Positions 35,800 to 46,931 are shown, counted from the first letter of the stretch. The stretch: 64,000 nt of DNA from Streptococcus mitis (GCF_946190275.1 NZ_CAMHZQ010000001.1:62001-126000); one strand, 5' to 3'. Numbers and translations are program-made. Notes: generated from the sequence alone by a model not told the origin.

Positions 35800-37239
35800 A
35801 TGAATAAAAGTATGATTCGTTACCTCCTTTCAAAGTTACTTTTGATTGAAGCTGTTCTTCTTTTGGTTCCTGTAGCTGTAGCTGTCTATTACCACGAATC
35901 GAGCCAAGTCTTTACGGCCCTCTTTTCAACAATAGGGATTCTCGTATTACTAGGCGGTTCAGGAATTTTACAAAAGCCCAAAAATCAACGGATTTATGCC
36001 AAGGAGGGAGTCTTGATTGTTGCCCTCTGTTGGATCCTCTGGTCTTTCTTTGGCGGTCTACCCTTTGTTTTTGCTAGACAAATTCCCAGCGTTATCGATG
36101 CCTTTTTTGAAATCAGTTCTGGCTTTACAACTACTGGAGCAACTATTCTGAATGACGTTTCGGTTCTCAGTCGTTCCCTCCTCTTCTGGCGAAGTTTTAC
36201 CCACTTGATTGGAGGGATGGGAGTGCTTGTTTTTGCACTTGCTATTATGGATAATGCCAAGAATAGCCACCTAGAGGTGATGAAGGCTGAGGTTCCTGGC
36301 CCTGTTTTTGGTAAAGTAGTATCCAAACTAAAAAACACTGCCCAGATTCTCTATCTCCTTTATCTAGCTCTCTTCTCCCTCTTTGTCATCATCTATTATC
36401 TAGCTGGCATGCCCCTATTTGATAGTTTTGTCATTGCCATGGGGACAGCGGGTACAGGAGGATTTACCGTCTATAACGACGGAATTGCCCACTATGGTAG
36501 CTCACTGATCACCTATCTAGTTAGTATCGGAGTCTTGGTTTTTGGGGTAAATTTCAATCTCTACTACTACCTTATGCTCCGTCGCGTCAAGGCCTTCTTT
36601 GGTGACGAAGAACTTCGTGCTTACTTGGTCATCGTGCTGGTTTCTACAGGCTTGATTAGCCTTAATACCCTCTATCTCTACCCAGGATTTTCCAAGAGTT
36701 TTGAAATGGCCTTCTTCCAAGTTTCCAATATCATTACAACGACTGGTTTTGGTTACGGAGACATTACCAACTGGCCCCTCTTCTCCCAGTTTATCCTCCT
36801 CTTCCTCATGGGAATCGGTGGTTCTGCTGGTTCAACCGCAGGTGGACTCAAGGTTATTCGAGGGCTTATCCTTTCAAAAATTGCTAAAAATCAGATTTTG
36901 TCAATCCTATCGCCCCACCGTGTCTTGACTCTCCATGTTAATAAAACGGTGATTGACAAAGATACCCAGCATAAGATTCTCAAGTACTTTGTCATCTATG
37001 CTATGATTTTGCTATCCCTTATCTTTATTGTCAGCCTAGATAGCAATGATTTTCTGGTTGTGACCAGCGCTGTCTTTAGCTGTTTCAATAATATCGGGCC
37101 TATTCTAGGAACCACTTCTAGTTTCTCAATCTTTAGTCCCATCTCAAAAATTCTCCTCTCCTTTGCAATGATTGCAGGCCGCTTGGAGATTTACCCAATC
37201 CTACTTCTCTTTATGAAGAGAACTTGGTCTAAGAGATAA
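35800..37239 (+). CDS. trkH: Trk-type potassium channel subunit
   Basis: A 479-aa membrane protein with about ten hydrophobic segments and four pore-loop repeats, each with a TTGAT or TAGTGGF-type selectivity motif: SSGFTTTGATI, GTAGTGGFTVY, TTTGFGYGDI and FNNIGPILG. TrkH conducts potassium and works with TrkA. It ends with a strong terminator at 37246-37285. Length and motifs are typical. Confidence 0.95.
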   Translation: MNKSMIRYLLSKLLLIEAVLLLVPVAVAVYYHESSQVFTALFSTIGILVLLGGSGILQKPKNQRIYAKEGVLIVALCWILWSFFGGLPFVFARQIPSVIDAFFEISSGFTTTGATILNDVSVLSRSLLFWRSFTHLIGGMGVLVFALAIMDNAKNSHLEVMKAEVPGPVFGKVVSKLKNTAQILYLLYLALFSLFVIIYYLAGMPLFDSFVIAMGTAGTGGFTVYNDGIAHYGSSLITYLVSIGVLVFGVNFNLYYYLMLRRVKAFFGDEELRAYLVIVLVSTGLISLNTLYLYPGFSKSFEMAFFQVSNIITTTGFGYGDITNWPLFSQFILLFLMGIGGSAGSTAGGLKVIRGLILSKIAKNQILSILSPHRVLTLHVNKTVIDKDTQHKILKYFVIYAMILLSLIFIVSLDSNDFLVVTSAVFSCFNNIGPILGTTSSFSIFSPISKILLSFAMIAGRLEIYPILLLFMKRTWSKR

Positions 37240-37245
37240 AATACA

Positions 37246-37285
37246 ACCACACCTTGTTTCCTTACAAAGTGTGGTGTTTTTATTT
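37246..37285 (+). terminator. Terminator of trkAH
   Basis: 12-bp stem ACCACACCTTGT/ACAAAGTGTGGT with one mismatch, 6-base loop and T-run on the plus strand. Confidence 0.85.
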
Positions 37286-37287
37286 TC

Positions 37288-37439
37288 ATACTCTTCAAAA
37301 ATAAAATTCAAACCACGTCAGCTTCGCCTTGCCGTATATGTGTGACTGACTTTGTCAGTCTTATCTACAACCTCAAAGCGGTGCTTTGAGCAACCTGCGG
37401 CTAGCTTCCTACTTTCCTCTTTGATTTTCATTGAGTATC
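37288..37439 (-). repeat. BOX element (boxA-B-C)
   Basis: A 152-bp intergenic repeat. Read on the minus strand it starts ATACTCAATGAAAATCAAAG (boxA) and ends with GACGTGG...GAAGAGTAT (boxC). It is about 85 percent alike to 46516-46668. BOX repeats are a marker of pneumococcus and close relatives, and can fold in RNA and alter nearby expression. Confidence 0.9.
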
Positions 37440-37519
37440 AAATACCTCCCGCAACTCAACAAGTATCTTTGAATCCCGGTCAGACATTTCAGTACCTGAC
37501 TTAAGGAATTTAAGAGCCC

Positions 37520-37551
37520 CAAAACAACCCTCAGTCGACTGACCGAGGGTT
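37520..37551 (-). terminator. Terminator of pflB
   Basis: AACCCT/AGGGTT outer stem enclosing the self-complementary CAGTCGACTG, followed by a T-rich stretch on the minus strand. Confidence 0.75.
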
Positions 37552-37575
37552 CCTTTTCATTATTCAAGAACTTGA

Positions 37576-39900
37576 TTAGCTCAATGCATCCAAGGCATCA
37601 TCCATTGAAAGAACTTCGTGGAATACACGTTGTGTCAATTCAGTTTTTTGTTCTGGAGTGAGGTATTTAGTGTTTACACAGTATCCAGAGATACGTACGA
37701 TAACGTCTTCACCTGACATGATTTTTTCATAAACATCGTTCAAGTCCATAACGTTCAAGTTAACGTGTTGTCCACCGTTTTCGAAGTAACCATCAAGGAT
37801 TGTTACCAAGTTATCAACTTGTTCGTCACGAGTCTTACCAAGAGCACGAGGTGATACTTGTGTAGTCAATGAGATACCATCAGCTGCATAACTAAAGTCA
37901 AGGCTAGAAAGTGAGTTCAAGTTTTGCAACCATCCACCTTTAGCTTTATTAGATGGGTTAGCACCTGGTGAGAAGAATTCCAGTTTAGACAAGTTCACAG
38001 AACCATCTTCGTTGAGGTATACACCTTTGTGGACTGGTGAGTTACCAGTTTGTTTAGAGTAAGCAACGTTAGATGTGATTGTCAAAAGTGATACTGTAGC
38101 TTCTGCGTCTTTGTAAAGTTTGTGACTACGTAGACGAGTTGTGTAAGCTTCAATCAACCATTCTGCCAATTCGTTTGAACGTGGGTCATCTTCACCCCAA
38201 CGTGGGTATTCACCGATTGTTTCGTAATCGTAGATGTAGCCATTTTCGTCACGGATTGGTTTAACTGTAGCGTATTTGATAGCTGACAATGTATCAACAG
38301 TGTTGGCAAATCCACAGATACCGAATCCCATGTTGGCACGTTGTTTAGTTGGCAAGAAGGCCATTTGAACAGCTTCGTAGTTGTACTTATCAGTCATGTA
38401 GTGGATGATGTTCAAAGCATCTACGTAAGTGTCAGTCAACCAGTCAAGAGATTTTTCAAAGTTAGCTTTAACTGATTCGAATTCAAGAACTTCGTCACGG
38501 ATTGGTTCGATGTCAAATACTTTGTAGTCTTTGTGAACATCGTCGTAACCACCGTTCAAACCAGTAAGAAGGGCTTTCAATACGTTTACACGAGCACCAA
38601 AGTACTGGATGTTGTGGCGTTGTTCTTCATTTTCTGGGTCAAGTGGAGACACACAGCATGAGATACAGCTCATTTCACCATATCCGTCTTTAGCCATTGT
38701 TGTTACACCTTCATATTGGATAGAAGAGTGTTTGTGGCTCATGTGCATACAGTAGCGACGGAAGTTGTATGGCAATTTATCAGTCCAAAGAACTGTCAAG
38801 TTTGGTTCTGGAGAGTTACCGATGTTGTCAAGTGTGTTCAAGAAACGGTAGTCCATCTTAGTAACACGGTGACGACCGTCGTTACCCATACCAGCCATAG
38901 AAGTTGTGATGAAAGTTGGGTCACCTGAGTACAATTGGTCGTAAGCTTTTGTACGAGCAAATTTAACTGTACGAAGTTTCATAACGAAATCATCAACGAA
39001 TTCTTGAATTTCTGATTCAGTAAATGTACCACGAGCAAGGTCACGTTCTGCAAAGATGTCCAATACGATTGGCACACGACCTAGAGATGTAGCAGCACCG
39101 TTGATAACACGGCAGACAGACATGAAGGCGATGTTAACCCATTGGATTGCTTCTTTAACGTTCATCGCTGGTTTGCGAACGTCAACTCCGTAAAGGTCAC
39201 CCAAGCGAACAACTTGTTGCAATGCTTGGTATTGAAGGTTGATTTCTTCACGAAGACGGATTGTTTCTTCATCGATTTCTTCGATTGCATTCCAGTCGTT
39301 TACTTTTTCTTGCATCAAGTAGTCAGCACCGTAAAGAGCAAGACGTGCGTAAACACCGATGATACGTCCGCGTGAGTATGCATCTGGAAGACCAGTTACA
39401 GTGTGAGCGTGACGAGCGCGACGGATATTTGAAGTGTAAGCACGGAAGATACCGTCGTTAACTGTAGTCACATATTTTGTAAAGATTTCGTGAACAGCTG
39501 GGTCTGGTTCGTATCCATTTTCTTTCAAAGTAGTTTCAGCCATACGGATACCACCTTTTGGCATGAAGTTCAATTTGAAGAGTTCATCGTTTTGGATACC
39601 GAAGATAACTTCGTTTTCTTTATCGATAAATCCTGCTGGAATATCAGCGATAGATGTTGGACGAGTGTCCATTGGGAAACGAGTTTCTTCGTAGTGAGCC
39701 TTAGTTTCTTCTACAATTTTTTTGATGTGAAGTGAACGTTCTGTTGGTCCTGCGAGGAAGCTTTCGTCTCCATCATAAGGTGTGTAGTTAGCTTGTACGA
39801 AGCGTGATACACTTGCTTTTTCTTTCCAATCTACGCCTTTGAAGCCTTCCCAAGCTTTGTCAAAAATATCTTGTGCTTCAACAACTGTCTTAACAACCAT
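37576..39900 (-). CDS. pflB: Formate acetyltransferase (pyruvate formate-lyase)
   Basis: A 774-aa glycyl-radical enzyme, normal length. The start at 39900 ([13 protein letters not shown]) has AGAGGA upstream; an in-frame start at 39936 lies beyond that site. The paired active cysteines are in [12 protein letters not shown] and the radical glycine is in [13 protein letters not shown] near the C terminus. It converts pyruvate and CoA to acetyl-CoA and formate in anaerobic mixed-acid fermentation and needs an activating enzyme encoded elsewhere. A cre-like site overlaps its promoter, indicating CcpA control. Confidence 0.97.
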   Translation of the reverse strand: MVVKTVVEAQDIFDKAWEGFKGVDWKEKASVSRFVQANYTPYDGDESFLAGPTERSLHIKKIVEETKAHYEETRFPMDTRPTSIADIPAGFIDKENEVIFGIQNDELFKLNFMPKGGIRMAETTLKENGYEPDPAVHEIFTKYVTTVNDGIFRAYTSNIRRARHAHTVTGLPDAYSRGRIIGVYARLALYGADYLMQEKVNDWNAIEEIDEETIRLREEINLQYQALQQVVRLGDLYGVDVRKPAMNVKEAIQWVNIAFMSVCRVINGAATSLGRVPIVLDIFAERDLARGTFTESEIQEFVDDFVMKLRTVKFARTKAYDQLYSGDPTFITTSMAGMGNDGRHRVTKMDYRFLNTLDNIGNSPEPNLTVLWTDKLPYNFRRYCMHMSHKHSSIQYEGVTTMAKDGYGEMSCISCCVSPLDPENEEQRHNIQYFGARVNVLKALLTGLNGGYDDVHKDYKVFDIEPIRDEVLEFESVKANFEKSLDWLTDTYVDALNIIHYMTDKYNYEAVQMAFLPTKQRANMGFGICGFANTVDTLSAIKYATVKPIRDENGYIYDYETIGEYPRWGEDDPRSNELAEWLIEAYTTRLRSHKLYKDAEATVSLLTITSNVAYSKQTGNSPVHKGVYLNEDGSVNLSKLEFFSPGANPSNKAKGGWLQNLNSLSSLDFSYAADGISLTTQVSPRALGKTRDEQVDNLVTILDGYFENGGQHVNLNVMDLNDVYEKIMSGEDVIVRISGYCVNTKYLTPEQKTELTQRVFHEVLSMDDALDALS

Positions 39901-39955
39901 GTTAATGTCCTCTTTTTTCTTTCTAGTAACAACCATCTGTTACATTCATGAGATA

Positions 39956-39987
39956 AGTATACCATACAGTAATCGTTTTCAACAAGT
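39956..39987 (-). promoter_or_regulatory. pflB promoter with cre-like site
   Basis: TTGAAAACGATTACT (39968-39982, minus strand) fits the CcpA cre consensus WTGNAANCGNWNNCW. It lies just upstream of a TATACT -10 (39956-39961), overlapping the -35 area. Catabolite control of pfl by CcpA is known in streptococci. Confidence 0.65.
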
Positions 39988-40068
39988 GGTAAATCCCTAT
40001 TTTTACACTTTCTTTTCTAAAACAGTCTGTGTTTTATCCCAAACTGTATTATATTTTTGAAAAAAATA

Positions 40069-40105
40069 TACCCTTTTTTCCTTTTTTCAGAAAAAAGGGT
40101 ATAAT
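40069..40105 (+). promoter_or_regulatory. dinB -10 box within a 12-bp inverted repeat
   Basis: TACCCTTTTTTC (40069-40080) and GAAAAAAGGGTA (40090-40101) are perfect inverted copies 9 bases apart. The right arm runs into TATAAT (40100-40105), about 33 bases before the dinB start. It may be an operator or a terminator-like structure between divergent pflB and dinB. Confidence 0.45.
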
Positions 40106-40137
40106 AAAAGAAAATAAGCAGTAAAAAGGTGCTAGGC

Positions 40138-41199
40138 ATGTTGATTTTTCCTTTGTTAAATGATTTGTCAAGAAAAATCATCCATATTGACATGGATGCC
40201 TTTTTTGCTGCGGTGGAAATCAGGGATAATCCTAAACTCAGAGGAAAACCTGTCATTATTGGAAGCGACCCTCGGCAAACAGGTGGACGGGGAGTCGTTT
40301 CTACCTGTAGCTATGAGGCACGAGCTTTTGGTGTCCATTCTGCCATGAGTTCCAAGGAAGCCTATGAACGTTGTCCCCAGGCCGTCTTTATCTCAGGGAA
40401 TTATGAGAAATACAAATCTGTGGGACTCCAGATCCGAGCTATCTTTAAGCGTTATACAGATTTAATAGAACCTATGAGTATTGACGAAGCCTATTTGGAT
40501 GTAACAGAAAATAAACTCGGTATCAAGTCAGCTGTCAAAATTGCTCGCCTCATTCAAAAAGATATTTGGCAAGAACTCTATCTAACTGCTTCTGCTGGCG
40601 TTTCTTACAACAAATTCTTAGCTAAAATGGCCAGCGATTATCAAAAACCACATGGTCTGACAGTAATTTTACCTGACCAAGCTGAGAATTTTCTAAAACA
40701 AATGGATATTTCCAAGTTTCATGGAGTAGGAAAAAAGACGGTGGAACGTCTTCATCAAATGGGGATTTTTACTGGTGCTGATCTACTTGAAGTTCCTGAA
40801 GTGACCCTAATAGATCGTTTTGGAAGACTGGGCTATGACCTTTATCGAAAGGCTCGTGGCATTCACAACTCTCCAGTCAAATCCAATCGTATCCGTAAAT
40901 CAATCGGGAAGGAGAAAACCTATGGAAAGATTCTCCGTGCTGAGGAAGACATCAAAAAAGAGCTGATTCTTCTATCAGAAAGAGTCGCTCTCAATCTCAA
41001 TCAGCAAGAAAAATCTGGAAAAACTGTCATTTTGAAAATCCGCTACGAGGACTTTTCAACTCTCACTAAACGAAAAAGTCTAGCTCAAAAAACACAGGAT
41101 GCTAGTCAGATAAGCCAAATAGCCCTGCAACTCTATGAAGAGTTAAGCGAGAAAGAAAGAGGTGTCCGCCTATTGGGGATTACCCTGACTGGATTTTAA
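40138..41199 (+). CDS. dinB: DNA polymerase IV
   Basis: A 353-aa Y-family polymerase. I prefer the ATG at 40138 (MLIFPLLND), which has AAAAAGG upstream, over a GTG at 40129. Motifs: [14 protein letters not shown] (catalytic Asp), [19 protein letters not shown] (Asp-Glu pair) and [17 protein letters not shown], then helix-hairpin-helix and little-finger domains. It performs error-prone bypass synthesis. It ends in the normal family length; no beta-clamp motif was searched in detail. Confidence 0.96.
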   Translation: MLIFPLLNDLSRKIIHIDMDAFFAAVEIRDNPKLRGKPVIIGSDPRQTGGRGVVSTCSYEARAFGVHSAMSSKEAYERCPQAVFISGNYEKYKSVGLQIRAIFKRYTDLIEPMSIDEAYLDVTENKLGIKSAVKIARLIQKDIWQELYLTASAGVSYNKFLAKMASDYQKPHGLTVILPDQAENFLKQMDISKFHGVGKKTVERLHQMGIFTGADLLEVPEVTLIDRFGRLGYDLYRKARGIHNSPVKSNRIRKSIGKEKTYGKILRAEEDIKKELILLSERVALNLNQQEKSGKTVILKIRYEDFSTLTKRKSLAQKTQDASQISQIALQLYEELSEKERGVRLLGITLTGF

Positions 41200-41232
41200 A
41201 ACCTTGAAGAGTTGCCCCTTCAAGGTTTTTCT
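41200..41232. terminator. Bidirectional terminator between dinB and uppP
   Basis: Perfect 10-bp stem AACCTTGAAG (41200-41209) / CTTCAAGGTT (41218-41227) with T on the plus side and A-run on the left giving T on the minus side. Confidence 0.85.
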
Positions 41233-42077
41233 TATACAAATAAACGGACAAAACTGTAAAGTAGCAAAACACTACCGAGTACGATGCGGTATTTACCAAA
41301 AAGGGTGAAGTCGTGTTTTTTCACATAGCTTGTCAAGAAACGAATAGCGATCATGCTGACTGCGAAAGCGACTCCCATCGCAACCAAGAGCAAGAACAAC
41401 TGCCCAAAGCTCAAGAGCTGTCCTGCTTTCACAAATTTGAAAATTTTTAAGGCACTAGCGCCAAACATAACAGGAATTCCAAGATAGAAGGTAAATTCTG
41501 TCACAACTGAACGACTGGTTCCATTTAACAAACCACCGACAATCGTTGCCCCAGAACGGCTAGTTCCTGGTAAAAGGGCAAGAACTTGGAAAAGTCCGAT
41601 ATAGAAAGCTGTCGTATAAGGAAGCTTGTCCAATTCTGTTACACTTGGCTCGATAGCACGCGCTTTATTTCGTTTTTCCAAATAGATAAAGGCAATCCCA
41701 TAGATAATCAACATAAGAGCAACAGAAACCATATTATGGAAGTGGGTATCAAACCAATCATCAAATTTAAAGACGGCAAGCAAAGGTAAAGTGGCAACCA
41801 AGACCTTCAACCACAGTCTCCAAGTCTTACGAACTTCCTGCTTGTCTTTACCCGGTTTAAAGGGATTGAGCTTGTTAAAGTAAATCACCATAACCGCTAA
41901 AATCGCACCAAGTTGAATTACGACATTAAACATAGACATAAAGGCTTCATTCTGATTTTGGTATTGGATAAATTCCTCTGCTAAAATCAAGTGACCTGTA
42001 CTGGAAATGGGCAACCATTCCGTAATTCCTTCAACAATCCCGAAGAAGATAGATTTTAAAATTTCAATAAGATACAT
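41232..42077 (-). CDS. uppP: Undecaprenyl-diphosphatase
   Basis: A 281-aa membrane protein of the BacA/UppP family, with about eight hydrophobic segments. Motifs: [22 protein letters not shown] (residues 13-34, the EGxTE loop) and [15 protein letters not shown] (PGxSRSG loop). It dephosphorylates undecaprenyl pyrophosphate so the carrier lipid can be reused in wall and teichoic acid synthesis, and gives bacitracin resistance. Monocistronic by its surroundings, with the downstream terminator shared with dinB. Confidence 0.96.
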   Translation of the reverse strand: MYLIEILKSIFFGIVEGITEWLPISSTGHLILAEEFIQYQNQNEAFMSMFNVVIQLGAILAVMVIYFNKLNPFKPGKDKQEVRKTWRLWLKVLVATLPLLAVFKFDDWFDTHFHNMVSVALMLIIYGIAFIYLEKRNKARAIEPSVTELDKLPYTTAFYIGLFQVLALLPGTSRSGATIVGGLLNGTSRSVVTEFTFYLGIPVMFGASALKIFKFVKAGQLLSFGQLFLLLVAMGVAFAVSMIAIRFLTSYVKKHDFTLFGKYRIVLGSVLLLYSFVRLFV

Positions 42078-42138
42078 AGATTACTCCTTTTTTCTATCTT
42101 CCATTATAGCATATTTTTTCAGCCAGTGATAGCTCTCT

Positions 42139-44028
42139 TTAAAAGGCGCCGATACTGCCGCCACCTCCGCCTCCAGAGAAACCACCGCCAGAACTTCCAC
42201 TTCCAGAAGACACGGAGTAGGTACTTGCTGTATTTGCGACACTAGCATAATGGCTCATTTGCGCGCTTGAATGATAAAACATACTGTGCCAGCCATAAGC
42301 TACATATAGATTGATATCTGGATTTTCCACTTGGATATGATGAACCTTCATCAAATGGCTGACCTTGTCCGCATAGCCAAATAAGGTCGCATAGACCAAG
42401 AGGCGATTCCAGACCACAATACTTTCCAATTCAGCCTGATCCAATCGTGCAATCTCACGCAACATATTTTCAAAACTGGTCCAGAGATAGTAGACTTCTG
42501 CTCCTGCTTCATTTAGGACACCATCACGATTATCTAATCGAAGCTTCCAATAATAGAAAACAGCCAAAACCAAACCTAGAAAACCAAGTATTGGCAAGAG
42601 GAGGTAAAGATAGCCATAAACATCCAAACTGTACAAGAACAAACCAAATCCGATAAATAGGGGCAAGATAGTCAAGGCACCCATACCCACTTGCAAGGCC
42701 TTTTCCCCACCAGTTAAAGGACGATAATAATCTGGGAGCCTCCAGAAGGAAACCCGATTTCTCACTCCTTCTTGCATCTCTTTCAATACTTCTTCAAAAG
42801 AAGATTTGAGCTGACGCCCCTTTGCTTGAATCCGTTTTTCATCAGAGACTTTTGCTTTACGATAAAGACTATCAGATACCTTGTAATCCGCAAACAAATT
42901 GGAAAGAGTTTCTTCTTTTTTGCCTGAAAAAGCCAGATTTAGACAGTCTTTCTCAAAGCTTGACAAACCATCTTCTTTTACTAGTCTCAAACCAACTGCA
43001 TCCCCTTCTGAAATAATAGAAACATTCCCACGGTCTATCACATCTAGCAAGGTAGCTTGGACAAGTTGATCAAAAGTGAATTTACCAGCTCCTTTTGTTA
43101 GAGGACTCACTTCCTCCAAGGAGGTCGAGTAGACTGCTTCTGATAAAACCATAGGCTCTAATTCCATTGGTGGTTCATAGAGACGATGATTTTTGGCATA
43201 TTTGACTGAAGGAGTGATCTTTCTTCTATAAACAAAATAGAAGCAGACACTCAATAACAAGGAGATAGAAAGTATCGAAGGAAAGACCCAAGTAACGAGT
43301 TGTTTACTTTGCTCTTTTTCTTTAACAATCGAGTCTTCTATCTTATTAAACTCTTCTAAACGATTCCCTTTCAATCCCTGATCCCTAGCATTAGCAAAAT
43401 CGGTCCGAGGCCAATAGGCATGCAACTCAACTCCACGCTTAGGCGGAAGATTGTCTAAACGAATAGTATAATCAAGGCTACTCTTTTCAATCGTTCCCTC
43501 TCTAAAAAGTTTCCCTGTATGGAAAAAGAGTTTTTCAGCCCCCTTGTCTCCCCTTACATGAAATTCAAACTTCCCAATAGTCCCTGAACTATCTGTCAGA
43601 GGTTGCCAATTTAATTCAGCGATATCATCATAAAGAAAAAGCAAATTCTTTAAGTTCCAAACAAGGTCAACTTCAACTGTGTCACCTTCCTGACCTGGAT
43701 TATAAACTTTAACAGTATAACCATCTGCTCCTTCTATCACTTCGCTAGTAACGTCTGCTAGTTCAGCACCATTTTTCGAGACCTGAACCTTTGGATGAGA
43801 GTCAATGTCAAACCCACTAGGCATCTTGCCAGCACGTCCAAGTCCCACGATTTGGCCTTTAAAGTCCTCCTCAAACTGGTAAACTATCTTTTGTCTAAAT
43901 TCTGCCGTATTGTCTGCATGAATATACAAATCACCTTGATAAGAGTTTATCTTAAAATCAATGGCAAAAACAGAAAGTGGCAGAAGGCAAAACAAGCCTA
44001 ACACTAGTAAGAAAAAAGTTTTTTTCAT
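42139..44028 (-). CDS. DUF2207 membrane protein
   Basis: A 629-aa protein. The ATG at 44028 has GGGGG 8 bases upstream. Signal peptide about residues 1-24, then a 220-residue extracellular DUF2207 domain (GDLYIHADNTAEFRQKIVYQFEED), a membrane segment near 250-270, a cytoplasmic domain, two membrane segments near 450-500 and a C terminus ending in a Ser/Gly-rich tail (SSGGGFSGGGGGGSIGAF). Function unknown; the family is widespread in Firmicutes. It is alone between uppP and the amino-acid transporter. Confidence 0.85.
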   Translation of the reverse strand: MKKTFFLLVLGLFCLLPLSVFAIDFKINSYQGDLYIHADNTAEFRQKIVYQFEEDFKGQIVGLGRAGKMPSGFDIDSHPKVQVSKNGAELADVTSEVIEGADGYTVKVYNPGQEGDTVEVDLVWNLKNLLFLYDDIAELNWQPLTDSSGTIGKFEFHVRGDKGAEKLFFHTGKLFREGTIEKSSLDYTIRLDNLPPKRGVELHAYWPRTDFANARDQGLKGNRLEEFNKIEDSIVKEKEQSKQLVTWVFPSILSISLLLSVCFYFVYRRKITPSVKYAKNHRLYEPPMELEPMVLSEAVYSTSLEEVSPLTKGAGKFTFDQLVQATLLDVIDRGNVSIISEGDAVGLRLVKEDGLSSFEKDCLNLAFSGKKEETLSNLFADYKVSDSLYRKAKVSDEKRIQAKGRQLKSSFEEVLKEMQEGVRNRVSFWRLPDYYRPLTGGEKALQVGMGALTILPLFIGFGLFLYSLDVYGYLYLLLPILGFLGLVLAVFYYWKLRLDNRDGVLNEAGAEVYYLWTSFENMLREIARLDQAELESIVVWNRLLVYATLFGYADKVSHLMKVHHIQVENPDINLYVAYGWHSMFYHSSAQMSHYASVANTASTYSVSSGSGSSGGGFSGGGGGGSIGAF

Positions 44029-44095
44029 CAACTAAGCCCCCTTTTTATCTTTGCTATCATTATATCATTTTTTCTCAAGTAAGGGCTTACCTATA

Positions 44096-44124
44096 TTGAA
44101 AAATAAAGTTTTTTTCGATAAAAT
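44096..44124 (+). promoter_or_regulatory. Promoter of the GlnPQ-type transporter
   Basis: TTGAAA (44096-44101), 17 bases, TAAAAT (44119-44124), about 43 bases before the start codon. Confidence 0.55.
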
Positions 44125-44166
44125 AGGAGACAGTTATTTTTTAATAGATTAGAAATAGGAGAAATC

Positions 44167-45732
44167 ATGAGAAAAATATACTTATCTATTTTCACAAGTC
44201 TCTTGCTGATGCTAGGACTTGTCAATGTTGCTCAAGCTGATGAATATTTACGCATCGGGATGGAAGCAGCATATGCTCCCTTTAACTGGACTCAGGATGA
44301 TGATAGCAATGGAGCTGTCAAAATCGATGGAACCAACCAGTATGCCAATGGATACGATGTCCAAATTGCCAAGAAAATCGCTAAGGACTTAGGCAAAGAA
44401 CCTTTGGTTGTTAAGACCAAGTGGGAAGGTCTAGTCCCTGCCCTTACTTCTGGTAAGATTGACATGATTATCGCAGGTATGAGTCCTACTGCTGAACGCA
44501 AACAAGAAATTGCCTTTTCAAGCAGCTACTACACTAGCGAACCAGTTCTACTAGTTAAAAAAGATTCTGCCTATGCAAATTCCAAATCTTTGGATGATTT
44601 TAATGGTGCGAAAATCACTTCTCAACAAGGGGTTTACCTTTATGACTTGATTGGTCAAATCTCAGGCGCTAAAAAAGAAACTGCCATGGGAGACTTCGCT
44701 CAAATGCGCCAAGCACTTGAGGCTGGTGTCATTGATGCCTATGTTTCTGAACGCCCAGAAGCTCTGACTGCTGAAGCCGCTAACTCTAAGTTCAAGATGG
44801 TCCAAGTAGAACCAGGCTTCAAAACTGGAGAAGAAGACACAGCTATTGCCATTGGACTTCGTAAAGATGACACTCGTATTAGCCAGATTAATGCCAGCAT
44901 TGAAACCATTTCAAAAGATGAGCAAGTTGCCCTAATGGATCGTATGATCAAGGAGCAACCTGCCGAAGCCACAACAACTGAAGAGGCTAGCAGTAGTTTC
45001 TTTAGCCAGGTTGCTAAAATTCTTTCTGAAAACTGGCAACAACTCTTGCGTGGTGCTGGTATCACTCTTTTAATCTCTATCGTCGGAACCATCATTGGTC
45101 TCATTATCGGCCTTGCCATTGGTGTCTTCCGTACTGCCCCTCTCTCTGAAAACAAAGCCATTTATGGCCTACAAAAACTAGTCGGCTGGATCCTCAATGT
45201 CTATATCGAAATTTTCCGTGGTACCCCAATGATCGTTCAATCGATGGTTATCTACTACGGAACTGCTCAAGCTTTCGGTATTAACCTTGACCGCACACTG
45301 GCTGCTGTCTTCATCGTTTCAATCAACACCGGTGCCTACATGACTGAAATCGTCCGTGGTGGTATCCTGGCAGTTGACAAGGGACAATTTGAAGCCGCTA
45401 CTGCTCTTGGTATGACTCATAACCAAACCATGCGTAAGATTGTCCTACCTCAAGTAGTCCGTAACATCCTACCAGCAACTGGTAATGAATTTGTCATCAA
45501 TATCAAAGATACATCTGTATTGAACGTTATTTCTGTTGTCGAACTTTATTTCTCAGGAAATACCGTGGCAACACAGACCTATCAATACTTCCAGACATTT
45601 ACAATCATCGCCGTGATTTACTTTGTCCTCACTTTCACCGTAACACGTATCCTACGCTTCATCGAACGCCGCATGGACATGGATACCTATACTACAGGTG
45701 CTAACCAAATGCAAACGGAGGATTTGAAATAA
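44167..45732 (+). CDS. Amino-acid ABC transporter, fused binding protein and permease (GlnP-like)
   Basis: A 521-aa fusion. Residues 1-25 are a signal peptide ([21 protein letters not shown]), about 27-265 a substrate-binding domain ([28 protein letters not shown]), and about 290-505 a HisM/GlnP-type permease ([28 protein letters not shown] and the EAA motif [23 protein letters not shown]). It imports a polar amino acid, with glutamine the best guess. A one-base overlap with the ATPase gene couples their translation. Confidence 0.92.
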   Translation: MRKIYLSIFTSLLLMLGLVNVAQADEYLRIGMEAAYAPFNWTQDDDSNGAVKIDGTNQYANGYDVQIAKKIAKDLGKEPLVVKTKWEGLVPALTSGKIDMIIAGMSPTAERKQEIAFSSSYYTSEPVLLVKKDSAYANSKSLDDFNGAKITSQQGVYLYDLIGQISGAKKETAMGDFAQMRQALEAGVIDAYVSERPEALTAEAANSKFKMVQVEPGFKTGEEDTAIAIGLRKDDTRISQINASIETISKDEQVALMDRMIKEQPAEATTTEEASSSFFSQVAKILSENWQQLLRGAGITLLISIVGTIIGLIIGLAIGVFRTAPLSENKAIYGLQKLVGWILNVYIEIFRGTPMIVQSMVIYYGTAQAFGINLDRTLAAVFIVSINTGAYMTEIVRGGILAVDKGQFEAATALGMTHNQTMRKIVLPQVVRNILPATGNEFVINIKDTSVLNVISVVELYFSGNTVATQTYQYFQTFTIIAVIYFVLTFTVTRILRFIERRMDMDTYTTGANQMQTEDLK

Positions 45733-46472
45733 TGACCCAAGCAATCCTTGAAATTAAACACCTCAAAAAATCCTATGGACAAAACGAAGTGCTAAAAGAC
45801 ATTTCTCTCACTGTCCACAAGGGAGAAGTTATCTCTATCATCGGAAGCTCTGGAAGCGGAAAATCAACCTTCCTACGCTCTATTAACCTACTTGAAACGC
45901 CAACTGATGGACAAATCCTTTATCATGGACAAAACGTCCTCGAAAAAGGTTATGACCTCACGCAATACCGTGAAAAGTTGGGGATGGTTTTCCAATCTTT
46001 TAACCTCTTTGAAAATCTTAACGTTCTCGAAAACACAATCGTCGCTCAGACAACTGTCCTTAAACGCGAACGTACAGAAGCTGAAAAAATTGCTAAAGAG
46101 AACTTGAAAAAAGTCGGTATGGGAGAACGCTACTGGCAAGCGAAACCAAAACAACTCTCAGGTGGTCAAAAACAACGTGTGGCCATCGCTCGTGCCCTTT
46201 CAATGAATCCTGACGCTATTCTCTTTGATGAACCAACATCAGCTCTCGATCCAGAAATGGTTGGAGAGGTCCTCAAAATCATGCAAGATCTGGCTCAGGA
46301 AGGCTTGACTATGATTGTCGTAACCCATGAAATGGAATTTGCCCGTGATGTCTCTCACCGTGTTATCTTCATGGATAAGGGTGTAATCGCTGAAGAAGGC
46401 AAACCAGAAGACCTCTTCACCAATCCTAAAGAAGACCGTACAAAAGAGTTCCTTCAACGCTATCTCAAATAG
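45732..46472 (+). CDS. Amino-acid ABC transporter ATP-binding protein (GlnQ-like)
   Basis: A 246-aa ATPase with Walker [10 protein letters not shown] (about 37-45), signature [12 protein letters not shown], Walker [14 protein letters not shown] and VTHEM switch. It is the polar amino-acid subfamily and energises the fused permease upstream. A terminator follows at about 46480-46507, then a BOX element. Confidence 0.95.
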   Translation: MTQAILEIKHLKKSYGQNEVLKDISLTVHKGEVISIIGSSGSGKSTFLRSINLLETPTDGQILYHGQNVLEKGYDLTQYREKLGMVFQSFNLFENLNVLENTIVAQTTVLKRERTEAEKIAKENLKKVGMGERYWQAKPKQLSGGQKQRVAIARALSMNPDAILFDEPTSALDPEMVGEVLKIMQDLAQEGLTMIVVTHEMEFARDVSHRVIFMDKGVIAEEGKPEDLFTNPKEDRTKEFLQRYLK

Positions 46473-46479
46473 AAAGAAA

Positions 46480-46507
46480 AGGCTGCATCAACCGTGCAGT
46501 CTTTTTG
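46480..46507 (+). terminator. Terminator of the GlnPQ-type operon
   Basis: GCTGCA/TGCAGT stem with a 7-base loop followed by CTTTTTG. Confidence 0.7.
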
Positions 46508-46515
46508 TTGTCCTC

Positions 46516-46668
46516 ATACTCTTCGAAAATCTCTTCAAACCACGTCAGCTTCGCCTTGCCGTAGGTATATGTTACTGACTCTGTCAGTCTTATTTACAAC
46601 CTCAAAGCAGTGCTTTGAGCAGCCTACGGCTAGCTTCCTAGTTTGCTCTTTGATTTTCATTGAGTATC
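46516..46668 (-). repeat. BOX element (boxA-B-C)
   Basis: A second 153-bp BOX copy. Minus-strand boxA ATACTCAATGAAAATCAAAG with GCTAGCCGTAGGCTGCTCAAA, then the central repeat, and boxC with GACGTGGTTTGAAGAGATTT. It lies between the amino-acid transporter and a small converging gene. Confidence 0.92.
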
Positions 46669-46715
46669 AAAATGAAAAGGCAGACCTTATTCAAGAATCC
46701 GCCATTATCCAAAGA

Positions 46716-46931
46716 TTAATCTTCAAATTTTTCATGATTTTTTTCATAGAAATCAATTAAACCTAGAGCTGTTTCAAATGAAATATTTTTTACTTTTGCA
46801 CGACCCTGCGCTAGAGCAATGATAGACATTTCACGCGCATTCGTTTCTTTAGAGATACGGTAGCCTGTGATTTTCTTATCACGAACCCAGCCAACAACTG
46901 ATTCTACTTTTTCAAAGTTTGACTTAGCCAT
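46716..46931 (-). CDS. Small conserved protein of unknown function
   Basis: A 71-aa protein. The pattern GWVRDKKITGYRISKETNAREMSIIALAQGRAKVKNISFETALGLIDFYE suggests an XRE-like or similar small helical DNA-binding fold (ITGYRISKETNAREMSI as the HTH), but I cannot assign it. A good GGAGAA site precedes the ATG. It is convergent with the transporter operon. Confidence 0.65.
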   Translation of the reverse strand: MAKSNFEKVESVVGWVRDKKITGYRISKETNAREMSIIALAQGRAKVKNISFETALGLIDFYEKNHEKFED

